From: Cereibacter ovatus
Lineage (GTDB): Bacteria > Pseudomonadota > Alphaproteobacteria > Rhodobacterales > Rhodobacteraceae
Direction of reading: 5' to 3'
Assembly (NCBI RefSeq): GCF_900207575.1
Contig: NZ_OAOQ01000012.1
Location: forward strand, 1-64,000
Length of the DNA stretch: 64,000 nucleotides
Under the pieces are notes generated by a model. The model made no database searches. It was not told the DNA's origin and saw only the letters and a program-made list of their open reading frames with translations. Positions 53,120 to 61,868 of this stretch are shown one piece after another; within the stretch, counting starts at the first letter, position 1; each line of letters starts with the position of its first letter. The position numbers and the translations under genes are program-made.

Positions 53120-54144
53120 TGCGTGCCCTGCTTTGCGCGCTTGTGGTGTCGGCCGTGACCGCGGCCGGCGCTGGCGTGTCCGCGCAGGTGCTGGATTTCG
53201 AGTCGCTGGACGGCTGGACCGACGACGACCACGCCGAGGCGCTGGCGGTGTTCCGCCAGACCTGTGACCGGCTGGAGGGTCCGGAATGGGCGCCCCTGTG
53301 CCGCTTCGCCGCCGAGGCGAGCCCCGACCCCGCCGCCGCGAGGGAATTTTTCGAACTGTTCTTCAAGCCGGTTCAGATTGGCGATCCGCCCGCCTTGTTC
53401 ACCGGCTATTACGAGCCGGAACTGGAAGGCTCGCCCGTGCGCACCGGCCGGTTTCGGTGGCCGATCTACGCCCGGCCGCCCGAATTGCAAGATGGCACCA
53501 TCTGGCGCACCCGGGCCGAGATCGACGCCGGGCTTCTGGACGGCCGCGGGCTGGAAATTGCGTGGCTTGATGACCCGGTCGAGGTGTTCTTCCTTCAGGT
53601 TCAAGGCTCTGGCCGGATCAGGATGCCTGATGGCAAGGTGATCCGTGTGGGTTATGCCGCCAAGAACGGTCACCCTTACGTCAGCGTCGGCCGGGAACTG
53701 GTCAAGCGCGGTCTGATGCGGCTTGAGGACGCCTCGGCCCAGTCGATCCGCGACTGGGTGCGCCGCAATCCCGGTCAGGGTCAGGCCATGCTGGGCCTGA
53801 ACCCGTCCTATGTGTTCTTCCGCAAGATCCCGACGCTGGCCGCCGACAAGGGGCCGATCGGCGCCATGGGCCGGTCGATCACGCCGCTGCGGACGGTGGC
53901 GGTTGATCCGGTCTATACCCCGCTGGGTGCGCCGGTCTGGGTCGAGAAGGACGGCCGCCTGCCGCTGCGCCGGCTGTTCGTGGCGCAGGATACCGGCGGC
54001 GCGATCAAGGGGATGCAACGCGCCGACATCTATTACGGCACCGGAAGCCGCGCCGGCGATCTGGCGGGCGACGTGAAGGACGGCGGCCGGATGATGGTGC
54101 TTTTGCCCATCGAGCGCGCCTTCGCGATGCTGCCCGAGAACTGA
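53119..54144 (+). CDS. mltA: MltA, membrane-bound lytic murein transglycosylase A
   Basis: The 341-residue protein has a signal peptide (cleavage near VSAQVLD), the MltA double-psi barrel with FTGYYEPELEGSPVRTGRF, LQVQGSGRIRMPDG and KNGHPYVSVG, and the 3D domain with catalytic aspartates in AQDTGGAIKGMQRADIYYGTG. It cleaves glycan strands to anhydromuropeptides. An ATG overlapping the previous stop codon is preferred to a GTG one codon earlier. No lipobox is visible. Confidence 0.95.
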   Translation: MRALLCALVVSAVTAAGAGVSAQVLDFESLDGWTDDDHAEALAVFRQTCDRLEGPEWAPLCRFAAEASPDPAAAREFFELFFKPVQIGDPPALFTGYYEPELEGSPVRTGRFRWPIYARPPELQDGTIWRTRAEIDAGLLDGRGLEIAWLDDPVEVFFLQVQGSGRIRMPDGKVIRVGYAAKNGHPYVSVGRELVKRGLMRLEDASAQSIRDWVRRNPGQGQAMLGLNPSYVFFRKIPTLAADKGPIGAMGRSITPLRTVAVDPVYTPLGAPVWVEKDGRLPLRRLFVAQDTGGAIKGMQRADIYYGTGSRAGDLAGDVKDGGRMMVLLPIERAFAMLPEN

Positions 54145-54148
54145 TCCG

Positions 54149-54736
54149 ATGGCCCGCCGCCGCACCCTGCGCCCTGATGAAGAGGAGTTGTGGCAGGCCG
54201 TCGCCCGCACGGCACAGCCGATGCACCCGAAGCGGGTTCGGACCCATCTGCCGAAGGATGAACCGGCCCTGCCCCCGATCCCCGCGGCCCCTGCTTTCCC
54301 GCATTTCTCGGTGGGCGAAAAGGTCCGCCACGCGCCCGTGCATGATCTGGTGCCGTCCTTGCGCGACCATCTGGCCGCGCAGCCGGTTCGGATGGATGCC
54401 AGGAACTTCGCCCGGATGTCACGCGGCAAGCTGGCGCCCGAAGCCCGGATCGACCTGCACGGCATGACCCTGACCGAGGCGCATCCCGAACTGATCCGCT
54501 TCATCCTGAACGCCCATGCCGATGGCTTGCGGCTGGTGCTGGTCATCACCGGCAAGGGCAGCCGACGACCCGAGGATCACGGCCCGATCCCGCAGCGGCA
54601 GGGCGTGCTGCGCCATCAGGTGCCGCACTGGCTTCGGCTGCCGCCTCTCGGCTCTGCGGTGCTTCAGGTGGCGGTGGCGCATCTGAAACACGGCGGCGAG
54701 GGCGCCTATTACGTCTATCTGCGCCGCACGCGTTAG
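54149..54736 (+). CDS. Smr-domain protein
   Basis: The 195-residue protein has a basic/Pro-rich first half and a C-terminal Smr (MutS2-related endonuclease) domain: IDLHGMTLTEAHPELIRFI, LVLVITGKGSRR, LRHQVPHWLRL and a final VAHLKHGGEGAYYVYLRR. Smr domains nick DNA or RNA. It follows mltA by 4 bp, so the Tim44-like gene, mltA and this gene form one operon. Confidence 0.9.
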   Translation: MARRRTLRPDEEELWQAVARTAQPMHPKRVRTHLPKDEPALPPIPAAPAFPHFSVGEKVRHAPVHDLVPSLRDHLAAQPVRMDARNFARMSRGKLAPEARIDLHGMTLTEAHPELIRFILNAHADGLRLVLVITGKGSRRPEDHGPIPQRQGVLRHQVPHWLRLPPLGSAVLQVAVAHLKHGGEGAYYVYLRRTR

Positions 54737-54808
54737 GCCGGTCATTCGCGCTTCGTGAAATTCATGGCCCGCCGAGGGCGAACCCGCGTCCTTCGGCGCC
54801 GTGACGGA

Positions 54809-55222
54809 TCAGACCCAGATCGCGGGGTCCGCAAGTTCGATCGAATTGCCGGCCGGGTCGCGAACATAGATCGAGCGCGCCCCGTTCGGCCAATGGAAAT
54901 CCGCCTCGATGGCGACGCCGGCCTGTTCCAGACGGTGGCGCCACAGGTCCAGCGCCTCGGGCGGCACCGAAAGGCAGTAGTGCCCCGGCCCGCGGGCGCC
55001 ATGCGGTGGCACCGGCAGCGCGGCATTGCCGGGCGGCTTTTCGGTTGCGGCGGGGTTGAAGATCAACAGCACCCCCTCGCCCACCCGAAAGAAGATGTGC
55101 CGGCCGGCGGCCTCGGCGATCAGCGGCAGGCCGATCAGGTCGCCATAGAACTGCCGGGCCGCGTCAAGGTCGTCAGCATAAAGTGCCGCCTCAAGCGTGC
55201 CGAGGATCGGGGGATGGGTCAT
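54809..55222 (-). CDS. glyoxalase/VOC-superfamily protein
   Basis: The 137-residue protein has the paired beta-alpha-beta-beta-beta units of the VOC fold: ALYADDLDAARQFYGDLIGLPL, FRVGEGVLLIFNP, GHYCLSVPPEALDLWRHRLEQAGV and YVRDPAGNSIELADP. The metal ligands include the last Glu and a His in GPGHYCLS. The substrate (dioxygenase, glyoxalase or fosfomycin resistance type) cannot be told. The start MTHPPILG was preferred to an ATG 41 codons upstream. Confidence 0.88.
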   Translation of the reverse strand: MTHPPILGTLEAALYADDLDAARQFYGDLIGLPLIAEAAGRHIFFRVGEGVLLIFNPAATEKPPGNAALPVPPHGARGPGHYCLSVPPEALDLWRHRLEQAGVAIEADFHWPNGARSIYVRDPAGNSIELADPAIWV

Positions 55223-55366
55223 CGGGCCTCTCCTTGTCAGGGCAACTCGGATGCCTTGCGCTGGATCATGGCCGAAGCCGGGCCCTCGGAAAAGCCCGTT
55301 CAGGGTGGCCGACCGCAGAACAGACAGGACGCGCGACGCCCCCACGCCGCGCGCCCCGTGGTCGCC

Positions 55367-55801
55367 TTAGTCGGCGACCTGCGCCAACAGCGGAGCGAAT
55401 CGCTGTTTCGCTTGACCCTTCATCGGCGCGGCTTCGATCTCGGCGCGGTTGACCGGCTGGCCAACCTGGATCAGCGCCACCATCCCCATCGAGAAATGCG
55501 GCGCACATTTCACGCCATAAAGCCCCTCTTCGGTCAGCGTGACCGAGATATCCTTGCCCATCTTGCCCTTGAACGGCTCGGCCGCTTCGGGATGCATCCC
55601 CTTGATCGTCTCGGCGTTGTGACCCTTGTCGGTGGCGACGAAGGTGATGGTGTCGCCCGGCTGGGCGGCCACGAAGGCGGGTTCGAATACCATCGCGCCA
55701 TCGGCGCCCGTGTTCCGCATCGTGACCTCGTGGGTCGCGGCCCCTGCCACCCCCGCCAGAAGAAGCGAGGCGATCGCGGCGGTGAAGATCGGTTTCTGCA
55801 T
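55367..55801 (-). CDS. pseudoazurin
   Basis: The 144-residue precursor has a signal peptide (cleavage near AGAATHEV) and a cupredoxin domain with type 1 copper ligands His61, Cys99, His102 and Met107 (GHNAET and CAPHFSMGM). Pseudoazurin carries electrons in the periplasm, often to nitrite or nitrous oxide reductase; no denitrification gene is in this window. The longer frame upstream is noise. Confidence 0.94.
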   Translation of the reverse strand: MQKPIFTAAIASLLLAGVAGAATHEVTMRNTGADGAMVFEPAFVAAQPGDTITFVATDKGHNAETIKGMHPEAAEPFKGKMGKDISVTLTEEGLYGVKCAPHFSMGMVALIQVGQPVNRAEIEAAPMKGQAKQRFAPLLAQVAD

Positions 55802-55987
55802 CCTTTGGTCCTTCCGATTGTCCGGAAACCGGATAGCAGGCCGCGCCCTGCCCCCACGTTGCGCCACAGCAACCTTTGCGGGCCTTTGCCGCGGTGCAGT
55901 TTTCCGTTGACGCAGGGGCGCGGCTCTTCCACCGTGCCCGGCGCGGCGTCCCGTCGCAGTTGGAATCGACCGAACCGGAGGATGACC

Positions 55988-56392
55988 ATGACCAAGCCGG
56001 CCGACAAGTCGCTGAGCCTTCTTGACACAATGGCGACGCTGCTCAGCACCATGACCCAGACCGCGCCGGTCGGCACCATGTGGACGCGCCACACGCTTGA
56101 GATGCAGACCGCCATCGCGGCCGAGATGACCGAGGCCACTCACCGCTGGCTTGACCGCCGCCACGAGGCGCTTGCCAGCCTTTCCGGAACCACGCAGCAG
56201 GTGATGGAAACCGGTCTGACCGACACCGGCGCCGCCTTTGGATCGCTTCAGAAATGGTATGAGGGGATGCTTGCGCGCAGCGCCGCCGACCTCAAGGCGC
56301 CGTTCGAATTGATGATCGCGTGCAGCGCCCATGTGGTCCCGGACCTGAAACAGGCCGGGGCTGCGGCGAATCCGATCCGCCGCGCCGCCTGA
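55988..56392 (+). CDS. phasin-like helical protein
   Basis: The 134-residue protein is mostly alpha-helical and moderately hydrophobic (LLDTMATLLSTMTQTAPVGTMW, MQTAIAAEMTEATHRWLDRRHEALASL), with a phasin-like pattern of Thr/Gln-rich helices. Phasins coat PHA granules, and a PHA synthase gene lies 6 kb away. GGAGG at 55977-55981 is one base from an ATG at 55982 but at proper distance from the ATG at 55988, which is therefore the start. The family call is tentative. Confidence 0.6.
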   Translation: MTKPADKSLSLLDTMATLLSTMTQTAPVGTMWTRHTLEMQTAIAAEMTEATHRWLDRRHEALASLSGTTQQVMETGLTDTGAAFGSLQKWYEGMLARSAADLKAPFELMIACSAHVVPDLKQAGAAANPIRRAA

Positions 56393-56530
56393 ACCGTTTC
56401 GCGCGCCGCCCGCCGAGGCGGCGCCGCTGATCCGCCTTGTCCGGCGCCGCGTCAGCCCTTTGCAATTCAAAAGAGAATTTCCCGCGGCCGGCAATCGTTC
56501 CAGTGGACGATCCCGCGGCGCCGCGCATTT

Positions 56531-56548
56531 TACATACTAAAGTATGTA
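56531..56548. promoter_or_regulatory. 18-bp dyad operator before the H-NS gene
   Basis: TACATACTAAAGTATGTA has perfect 8-bp arms around a 2-bp centre and is strikingly AT-rich for this genome. The half-site TACATAC resembles TetR/AcrR-family operators. It lies about 120 bp upstream of the H-NS-like gene. Confidence 0.7.
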
Positions 56549-56668
56549 TCCGTTCCGTGCCAAAGAGAGCACGAAAACCGGAAACGCCTCCTGTAGATTG
56601 CAGTGATGATCGGCATGGGTGCCAAACGGATCAGCGCCCGAAAGAGGCGTGGCGAAGGAATTGTCCGA

Positions 56669-56977
56669 ATGAAGATCGAGATCGAGCGGCTGACGCGGGA
56701 CGAGCTGCTGGAACTTTACGGAAAGATCTCCGTGGCGCTGGATGCCTGCGAAACCCGCCGCGCGGCGGCGGCGGCGGCCGTGAACGGTCGTGCCCGCGAA
56801 CTTGGATTTTCATCGGCGGCCGAGGTCGTGACGGCGCCTGCCACCGAGGTTCGCCGTATCCGCTATTTCAACCCCGCGAACCGCGCGGTCAGCTGGAACG
56901 GCCGCGGGCGGTGCCCGAACTGGTTCAAAGTCGCGATGGCGCAGGGCTGCACGCCGGACGAGCTGATGGCGCGCTAA
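56669..56977 (+). CDS. H-NS/HvrA-family DNA-binding protein
   Basis: The 102-residue protein has an N-terminal coiled-coil oligomerisation segment (RLTRDELLELYGKISVALDACETRR) and a C-terminal domain with the H-NS core WNGRGRCPNWF. In Rhodobacter the related HvrA regulates photosynthesis genes at low light and Spb regulates puf; this copy's target is unknown. GAAGGAA precedes the ATG by 9 nt. Confidence 0.88.
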   Translation: MKIEIERLTRDELLELYGKISVALDACETRRAAAAAAVNGRARELGFSSAAEVVTAPATEVRRIRYFNPANRAVSWNGRGRCPNWFKVAMAQGCTPDELMAR

Positions 56978-56998
56978 GGCGCCACCGCCGCGGCCGGC

Positions 56999-57625
56999 TT
57001 AGGCAAAATCAAGCGTTGTCGCCAGCAGCGCCGCATGGGTGCGGTTTCGCGCGTTCAGCTTGGCGCAGATCGAGCGGACATGCATCTTCACGGCAACCTC
57101 GCTGAGGTTCATCCGTGACGCGATCTCGCGGTTCATCATCCCCGAGCGGATGGCCTTCAGAACATCCACCTCTTTCGCGGTCAGCCCTGACGGGCTGTCG
57201 GTGCGTGGTGCGGGCTCGGTCACGAACGAGATCGGCATGTAAACCTCGCCCGACAGCACGAAGCGCAGCGCACTGAGCAGCGATTTGGCCGGCAGGCTTT
57301 TCGGGATGAAGCCCGAGGCGCCTATGTCCATCGCCCGCACCACCAGATCGCGGGGTGCGGTGCCGGAAAAGATCACCACCCGGCCGGGGGCGTTGGCCTC
57401 GATCACCGACGCAACGCTGGCAAGCCCCGCCATGCCGGGCATGTCGAGATCGAGCAGCACGATGTCGAAGGCGCCATGCGCCTCGATGCGGGCCAGCACG
57501 TCCGGCAGGCTTTCGGCGGTGTGACATTCCACTTTGCCCAAGCCGGCAAGGTGGATGGCAACAAGGTCGCGGACAAGTTGGTGATCGTCAGCGATAAGGA
57601 TTCGGATCTTGGAGGTCTGGGTCAT
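56999..57625 (-). CDS. LuxR-type (NarL) response regulator
   Basis: The 208-residue protein has a receiver domain with acidic pocket ADDH (13-14) and phosphoacceptor Asp59 in VLLDLDMPG, Thr/Ser and Lys switch residues (FSGTAP and IPKSL), then a GerE helix-turn-helix (LTAKEVDVLKAIRSGMMNREIASRMNLSEVAVKMHV). No partner histidine kinase is adjacent. It is convergent with the H-NS gene. Confidence 0.92.
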   Translation of the reverse strand: MTQTSKIRILIADDHQLVRDLVAIHLAGLGKVECHTAESLPDVLARIEAHGAFDIVLLDLDMPGMAGLASVASVIEANAPGRVVIFSGTAPRDLVVRAMDIGASGFIPKSLPAKSLLSALRFVLSGEVYMPISFVTEPAPRTDSPSGLTAKEVDVLKAIRSGMMNREIASRMNLSEVAVKMHVRSICAKLNARNRTHAALLATTLDFA

Positions 57626-57895
57626 GTCTTTTCCGCTCGGCGAGCGTGTTTCCGGCCTCCCCGGCGAAAATTGGGGACTGCCCGAAAGACCTAACCCGGC
57701 ACGAAAGAAGGCGACACCCCACCGATACTCAATATCGCGGGGCGATGCGGAAGGATACTATCCTCAACCAGAGGAAACACGGCGCCATCCCCGCCGACCT
57801 GCGGCAGAGGCCGGGGATGTGATCGTGAAAACGCGCCAATCCGCGGCAGACCCGCCCGACTTTTGCCATTCGCAGGCAGACGGCGCCGCTTCGGG
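57626..57895. other. intergenic interval with two GATA dyads
   Basis: No gene is supported in this 270-bp stretch. Two small inverted repeats sit upstream of the response regulator: GATACTCAATATC (57724-57736) and GGATACTATCC (57753-57763). Either could belong to the response regulator promoter. Confidence 0.45.
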
Positions 57896-58840
57896 TTACA
57901 GCCAGCCTTCGGCCCGGGCTGTGTCGGCGCAGCCAAGCGTCTCGTGCCGATACGCGGCGATCAACCTTTGGCAGAGTTCGGCCGCCGGCGGAATGTCGGT
58001 GATGCCGCCCACCCCCTGCCCGGCCGACCAGACATCCTTCCAGACCTTTGCCTCGGATTGCATGTCCAGATGCGGGGCGCTGCCATCCGCTTCGGGATCG
58101 ATCCCGGCCGCGGCAAGGCTTTGACGCAGGAAACTGGCCGGGATGCCGCTGACTTTCGGGGTATAGACGATGTCGGCGGCCGAGCTTTCCACCACCATGC
58201 GCTTTTGCGCCTCGGGCACCATGGCCTCGGCCGTGGCCAGAAAGCGCGTCCCCAGATAGGCCAGATCCGCCCCCATCATCCGTGCCGCCGCCACCTGACG
58301 GCCGGTGTTCAGCGCCCCCCCCAGCACGATGCAGCCGGAAAAGACCGCGCGGATCTCGGACACCAGCGCAAAAGGGTTCAGCGTGCCGGCATGGCCGCCG
58401 GCGCCCGCGGGCACGGCAATGATGCCATCCACCCCGGCCTCGGCCGCCTTGCGGGCATGGCGGACGTTCACCACGTCATGGAACACCAGCCCGCCATAGC
58501 CATGCACCGCCGCCACCAGTTCCGGCACCGCCCCCAACGAGGTGATGACCAGCGGCACCTTTTCCTCGATGCAGATCGCCAGATCGGATTCGACCCGCGG
58601 GTTCGAGCGGTGGACGATCAGGTTCACCCCGAAGGGCGCCGCATCCGGCAGAAGCCTGCCCCGGATCTGGTGCAGCCAGTCGCGAAAGCCTGCGCTGCTG
58701 CGCTGGTTCAGCGCGGGAAAGGTGCCCAGAAGGCCCGCGTTGCAGGTTTCAACCACCAGATCCGGCCCCGAAGTCAGGAACATCGGGGCGGCGATGATCG
58801 GGGCCTTCAGGCGGCCGCGAAGGGCCGAGGGAATGGGCAT
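57896..58840 (-). CDS. nitronate monooxygenase family protein
   Basis: The 314-residue protein is an FMN-dependent TIM-barrel enzyme: PIIAAPMFLTSGPDLVVETCNAG at the N terminus, VVNVRHARKAAEAGVDGIIAVPAGAGGHAG and the phosphate-binding GTRFLATAEAMV. Family members oxidise nitronates such as propionate 3-nitronate, or act as related dehydrogenases; the true substrate is unknown. The gene stands alone. Confidence 0.88.
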   Translation of the reverse strand: MPIPSALRGRLKAPIIAAPMFLTSGPDLVVETCNAGLLGTFPALNQRSSAGFRDWLHQIRGRLLPDAAPFGVNLIVHRSNPRVESDLAICIEEKVPLVITSLGAVPELVAAVHGYGGLVFHDVVNVRHARKAAEAGVDGIIAVPAGAGGHAGTLNPFALVSEIRAVFSGCIVLGGALNTGRQVAAARMMGADLAYLGTRFLATAEAMVPEAQKRMVVESSAADIVYTPKVSGIPASFLRQSLAAAGIDPEADGSAPHLDMQSEAKVWKDVWSAGQGVGGITDIPPAAELCQRLIAAYRHETLGCADTARAEGWL

Positions 58841-58961
58841 GGCGGATCTCCTCTCGTCATGCCGGAAGGTGGAACGCCCCCGCGCGGACGGTCAACCGTT
58901 CCGCTGCGTCCCGGACCGGGATCGGCGCAACCAAGGCACAAGGCGCTGCGCCGGGGTGATG

Positions 58962-59147
58962 TCAGCGCAGGATCGCGCCGCCGACGCCCCCCACGACCGC
59001 GCCGGTCAGCGGATCATCCGCAAGCACCTCGCCGGCGATGGCACCGCCCAATGCGCCGGTGGCGACCCGCTGCGTGCGGGTTTCACCGCAGGCGGCGATG
59101 ACAAGGCTGGCGGCAAGGGCGGGCAGCAGGAACTTGGGAAGGGTCAT
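58962..59147 (-). CDS. small lipoprotein with glycine-zipper tail
   Basis: The 61-residue precursor has a signal peptide with lipobox LVIAACGE (lipidated Cys23) and then a Gly/Ala-rich segment (GALGGAIAGEVLADDPLTGAVVGGVGGA) like a glycine-zipper motif. Similar small entericidin- or YgdI-like lipoproteins are common and of unknown role. The start MTLPKFLL was fixed by the signal peptide. Confidence 0.75.
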   Translation of the reverse strand: MTLPKFLLPALAASLVIAACGETRTQRVATGALGGAIAGEVLADDPLTGAVVGGVGGAILR

Positions 59148-59259
59148 GGTATCCTCCGTAGCGGCTTTGCCCGGACCATCCGCGCAAAGCGTGACCAACG
59201 GTAATGCATCGCGGCCCCAACCGTTCCGCCATGATCGTCGCTGCGCGGAAATCCGCGTG

Positions 59260-60450
59260 TCAGACCAGCGCGGTGCGGGCTGCGAAATGCGCGGCCTCGC
59301 CATGACGCAACGCCCGCAGGATCACGGCCTCTTCGTCGGTCGCAATCACCGCCGCCATGACCCGAGAGCCCGCACGGCTGAGGATCGTCCGGCTTTGGGC
59401 ATTCGCCTCCGGGTCGGGATCAAGGCCCAGCCAGCCCAGCGCCGCCATCACCCGCGCCCGGATCTCGGGCGAGTGCTGGCCGATGCCGGCGGTAAAGACC
59501 AGCGCATCAAGCCCGCCCATCCCGGCGGCCAGCGCCCCCACCTGCCGCACGACGAACCGCACGAACAGTTCGACCGCCTCGGCGGCCTCGGGGTGATCGC
59601 TATCAAGCAGATCGCGCATGTCGGGGCTAAGGCCCGATACGCCCAGAAGCCCGCTTTGACGGCCCAGAAGCGACTCGATTTCCGGGCCGGTCATGCCCTG
59701 ACGCAGCAGATGCAGCAACACGCCGGGGTCGATCTGGCCGCAGCGCGTGCCCATCATCAGCCCGTCCAGCGCGCTGAACCCCATGGTGGTGTCGGTGCTT
59801 TTCAGGTCGTGCAGCGCGCACAGGCTGGCACCGCTGCCCAGATGCGCCACGATCACCCGGCCCCGCGCCTTTGCGCCCAGCACATCGGGCAGGCGCGAGG
59901 CGACAAAGTCATAGGACAGCCCGTGAAAGCCATAGCGCAGGATGCCCTGATCGGTCAGGTCGCGCGGCAGGGCGTAAAGGCGGGCGATCCGCGGCCGGTC
60001 GTGGTGGAAGGCGGTATCGAAACAGGCGACCTGCGGCACACCGGGCCAGCGCGCCTCGACCGCGCGGATACCGGCAAGGTTGAAGGGCTGATGACCGGGG
60101 GCCAGCGGGCAGAAACCTTCCAGCCGCTCGATCACCTCGGGCGTCAGCAGCACTGGCGCGTTGAAATCCGGGCCGCCATGCACCACGCGATGCCCCGCGG
60201 CATGCAGATCCAGCGGGCCAAGCCGCCCTTCCAGCAGACCCAGCAGCCAAAGTGTCAGCTCTTTGGCGTCGCGGGCATCGGCCGGGGCGCGCAGTTCCAG
60301 CGTGCCGTCGGGCAGGTGGGCCTTCAGCCGCGGCCTTAGCCCGATCCCCTCGACCGCGCCGCGGACAAGGGGACTGGCGTCCTGAATGTCGAACAGGCCG
60401 AACTTGACGGTGGACGAGCCTATGTTCAGCACAAGCCAGACGGGTTTCAT
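59260..60450 (-). CDS. ackA: AckA, acetate kinase
   Basis: The 396-residue kinase has the acetate/butyrate kinase signature VLNIGSSTVKFGL, the ADP-binding HLGSGASLCA and GFSALDGLMMGTRCG, and catalytic TAGIGQHS. It converts acyl phosphate plus ADP to acid plus ATP. It overlaps the upstream phosphotransacylase by 4 bp. Acetate is the likely substrate but propionate or butyrate cannot be excluded. Confidence 0.94.
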   Translation of the reverse strand: MKPVWLVLNIGSSTVKFGLFDIQDASPLVRGAVEGIGLRPRLKAHLPDGTLELRAPADARDAKELTLWLLGLLEGRLGPLDLHAAGHRVVHGGPDFNAPVLLTPEVIERLEGFCPLAPGHQPFNLAGIRAVEARWPGVPQVACFDTAFHHDRPRIARLYALPRDLTDQGILRYGFHGLSYDFVASRLPDVLGAKARGRVIVAHLGSGASLCALHDLKSTDTTMGFSALDGLMMGTRCGQIDPGVLLHLLRQGMTGPEIESLLGRQSGLLGVSGLSPDMRDLLDSDHPEAAEAVELFVRFVVRQVGALAAGMGGLDALVFTAGIGQHSPEIRARVMAALGWLGLDPDPEANAQSRTILSRAGSRVMAAVIATDEEAVILRALRHGEAAHFAARTALV

Positions 60451-61868
60451 TCGGCCACCGGCTTTGTCGGCCGCGCTTCGGCTTGCAACCGCGCCAGCGC
60501 GGCCGAGGTCAGCCGCGCACTGGCGCTGTCGGCGCGGCTGGTCAGGATGATCGGCACCCGCGCGCCGATCACCAGACCCGCCGCTTCGGCGCCGCCCAGA
60601 TGGATCAACTGCTTGGCGATCATGTTGCCGCTTTCAAGGTTCGGCGCCACAAGAATGTCGGCGCGTCCCGCGACATCGGACCGGATACCCTTGGCCACCG
60701 CCGCCTCGACCGAGATCGCATTGTCATAGGCCAGCGGCCCGTCCACCATCCCGCCGACGATCTGCCCGCGGTCGTGCATCTTGCAGATCGAGGCCGCAAG
60801 CAGCGTCGAGGGGATCTTGCCCGTCACCGTCTCGACCGCCGACAAAAGCGCCGTGCGCGGGCAGTCGATCCCCAGTGCCCGCACCAGATCGATGGCGTTC
60901 TGCACGATGTCGCGCATGGTTTCCAGATCGGGGGCGATGTTGATGGCGGCGTCGGTGATGAACAAAAGCCGGTCCATCCCCGGCACGTCCAGCGCAAAGA
61001 CATGGCTCAGCCGGCGTTCGGTGCGCAGGCCCTTGTCGCGGCACAGCACCGCCGACAGCAGCTCATCGGTATGCAGCTTGCCCTTCATCAGCGCCGCGGC
61101 GCGGCCGTCGCGCACCAGATCCACCGCGATCTCGGCCGCGGCATGGCTGTGGGGGGCGTCGATGATCCGCGCCTCGTCCAGCGTCACGCTTGCGGCGGCG
61201 GCGGTGGCCAGGATCTTCGCCTTTGGCCCCACCCACCACGGTGCGATGATGCCTGCCGCCTCGGCCTGGATGGCGCCCAGCAGGCTAAGGTCGTCGCAGG
61301 GATGGACCACGGCGGTCGGCATCGGCGGAAAGGCCCGCGCGGCCTGAATCAGCCCGGAAAACCGCGCGCCGGGGGTGTGCAGCCGCACCTCGGGCAGATG
61401 CGAGACCGGGCGGCACACCTTTTCGCGCGGCGCCAGAACCAGCGCCTCGCCCGAGATCACGATCTCGCCCTTCTGGTTCTGGCAGACACAATCCAGCGTG
61501 ACCTTGGCGCTTTCCATGTCCTTTTCCCGCACCGTGACGCGGACGGTGATCCGGTCGCCGGGCGAAACCGGGCGGCGGAAGCGCAGCGACTGGCCCAGAT
61601 AGATCGTGCCGGGGCCGGGCAGACGGGTGCCCAGCACCGCCGAGATCAGCGCGCCCCCCCACATCCCATGGGCGATGACATGGTGAAAGCCGGTCTCTTC
61701 GGCATAGGCCGGATCGAGATGGGCGGGGTTCACATCGCCCGACATCACGGCGAACAGCTCGATGTCTTCCTGCGTCAGGACGCGATCGACCTCGGCGCTG
61801 TCACCGATCGACAGCTCCTGCAACGTGCGGTTTTCAACCGTGGTGATGGACGGGTCACATCCGAACAT
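60447..61868 (-). CDS. MaoC-phosphotransacylase fusion (acetyl/butyryl type)
   Basis: The 473-residue protein joins an N-terminal MaoC-like hotdog domain (about 20-150; FAVMSGDVNPAHLDPAYAEETGFHHVIAHGM) with a C-terminal Pta/Ptb transferase domain (about 165-470; HPCDDLSLLGAIQAEAAGIIAPWWVGP and RADILVAPNLESGNMIAKQL). MaoC domains hydrate enoyl-CoA; Pta/Ptb domains swap CoA for phosphate. The two together are known as a bifunctional enoyl-CoA hydratase/phosphate acetyltransferase. It overlaps fabI by 14 bp. Confidence 0.92.
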   Translation of the reverse strand: MFGCDPSITTVENRTLQELSIGDSAEVDRVLTQEDIELFAVMSGDVNPAHLDPAYAEETGFHHVIAHGMWGGALISAVLGTRLPGPGTIYLGQSLRFRRPVSPGDRITVRVTVREKDMESAKVTLDCVCQNQKGEIVISGEALVLAPREKVCRPVSHLPEVRLHTPGARFSGLIQAARAFPPMPTAVVHPCDDLSLLGAIQAEAAGIIAPWWVGPKAKILATAAAASVTLDEARIIDAPHSHAAAEIAVDLVRDGRAAALMKGKLHTDELLSAVLCRDKGLRTERRLSHVFALDVPGMDRLLFITDAAINIAPDLETMRDIVQNAIDLVRALGIDCPRTALLSAVETVTGKIPSTLLAASICKMHDRGQIVGGMVDGPLAYDNAISVEAAVAKGIRSDVAGRADILVAPNLESGNMIAKQLIHLGGAEAAGLVIGARVPIILTSRADSASARLTSAALARLQAEARPTKPVAE

